IMG/VR virus record: IMGVR_UViG_3300024433_000064
Location: 1 to 22,491 of that record
Source of the DNA: a virus
Length of the DNA stretch: 22,491 nt
Direction: 5' to 3' (one strand)
Numbering within the stretch: position 1 is the first letter of the stretch; each line of letters begins with the position of its first letter. The notes below the pieces were generated by a model. It saw only the letters and a list, made by a program, of their open reading frames with translations. It made no database searches and was not told the origin of the DNA. A program made the position numbers and the translations under genes. Of this stretch, positions 22,024 through 22,491 are shown in pieces.

Positions 22024-22491
22024 ATGGCATACCTTAACGCAAACATTCCACCGATTTACTGCAAAGTTAGAACCGAGTATTTATACGACATGGACATGTC
22101 TAAGAAAGGTGAAAAGGATTGTGTTGCTTTTGGTATTACGAGCATATCAGGACGCGCGCTCTTGTTTAATATCATGTTACCCAATGGTGCGTGCTATTGG
22201 CGTTTGCCTATCTCAGCGTTTTTCCAAAAACGTTTTTCTAGAGCCGAAGTGCCGGATATGTCAGTTGACCAGTTGGAACTGTGGAACTGTTTTAGTTATT
22301 GGCCTAGTGTTCATTGCTTTGATTGGCTGGCTGGTGTAGACGGAAAATACAGAGGAAAAGATAAAAAATTTTACCCTGGTCAATATCTTTTTACGGTTGA
22401 CTGGGCACATCCAGAGACTAATATACTCAATACGGAACATTCTGAAATACCGCAAGAGCACAAATGTGCTCACATAATGGCCCTAGAAAAC
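22024..22491 (+). CDS. Conserved-type marine phage protein, 5' part (cut by window end)
   Basis: An uninterrupted frame of 156 codons runs from ATG 22024 to the last base of the window. It begins MAYLNANIPPIYCKVRTEYLYD, a pattern common to hypothetical proteins of cyanophages and other marine phages, and continues with CYWRLPISAFFQKR, LELWNCFSYWPSVHCFDW and FTVDWAHPETN. It is rich in Trp, Tyr and Cys, with no motif I can name. The Shine-Dalgarno TAGGAG (22013-22018) lies five bases before the ATG, and the gene starts 10 bp after the polymerase stop. A different frame is also open here (from 21992) but has no good start signal. Confidence 0.8.
   Translation, partial: MAYLNANIPPIYCKVRTEYLYDMDMSKKGEKDCVAFGITSISGRALLFNIMLPNGACYWRLPISAFFQKRFSRAEVPDMSVDQLELWNCFSYWPSVHCFDWLAGVDGKYRGKDKKFYPGQYLFTVDWAHPETNILNTEHSEIPQEHKCAHIMALEN

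Noticed and set aside
21992-22339. 115-codon + strand open frame at the 3' end of the polymerase gene
   Set aside because: It overlaps the end of polA out of frame and competes with the better-supported frame from 22024, which has a Shine-Dalgarno and a familiar N-terminus.
1-22491. tRNA genes, CRISPR arrays, transposases or attachment sites
   Set aside because: No cloverleaf-like sequence, regular spacer array, transposase motif or integrase was seen; the 7-nt repeats are too short and unspaced for CRISPR.

Overview
The window looks like about 22.5 kb of a tailed bacteriophage genome from an uncultured marine lineage. It is AT-rich, tightly packed and almost entirely on the + strand. AT-rich codon use, protein families familiar from marine podovirus-type phages, and a heat-shock-type promoter resembling the alphaproteobacterial RpoH consensus together suggest a SAR11-like (Pelagibacterales) or other marine alphaproteobacterial host. 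The host call is inference. Terminase, portal, major capsid, RNA polymerase, integrase and endolysin genes are not visible here and may lie outside the window.

Layout. (1) 1-12791, virion module, all +: the tail end of an upstream gene, a 2-oxoglutarate/Fe(II) dioxygenase, two tandem repeat-built paralogues (fibre-like), a tail-fibre-like protein, a 633-aa tail/DNA-stabilisation-type protein, small virion-type proteins, a HlyC-like (toxin-activating acyltransferase) protein, then a block of Ala/Gln/Gly-rich and very large proteins (481, 245, 251 and 1271 aa) that look like internal/ejection proteins, and a 69-aa coiled-coil plus membrane-anchor protein (holin- or XhlA-like layout). Many junctions are TAATG stop/start overlaps. 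(2) 12792-13429: an autonomous Hsp20 unit with its own promoter, which matches both sigma70 and heat-shock-sigma consensus, and a terminator-like hairpin. (3) 13430-14863, the only minus-strand gene: an SNF2-type helicase with a consensus sigma70 promoter in the 37-bp divergent gap. (4) 14901-22491, replication module, +: conserved unknown proteins, possible ssDNA-binding proteins, an archaeo-eukaryotic-type primase with a PriL-like cysteine domain, a UvrD/Rep-like helicase, a DUF3310 protein, a 25-codon membrane microprotein, a family A DNA polymerase with Leu at the position of E. coli Phe762, and a conserved protein cut by the window edge.

How it fits together. The replication module codes for priming (AEP primase), unwinding (two helicases) and synthesis (PolA with proofreading), with a strong promoter at 15266-15294 in front of most of it. 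Hsp20 sits between morphogenesis and replication and could act as a holdase during virion protein synthesis. Two intergenic hairpins (752-804 and 16616-16653) lack U-tracts and look like RNA control or processing sites; the first one covers the Shine-Dalgarno of the repeat-fibre gene.

The most unusual signals are the heat-shock-like promoter of the phage hsp20, the fused PriS/PriL-like primase, the HlyC-like protein in a virion operon, five dispersed 7-nt-periodic purine-rich repeats embedded in genes, and a sharply bounded 52% GC island inside one replication gene.
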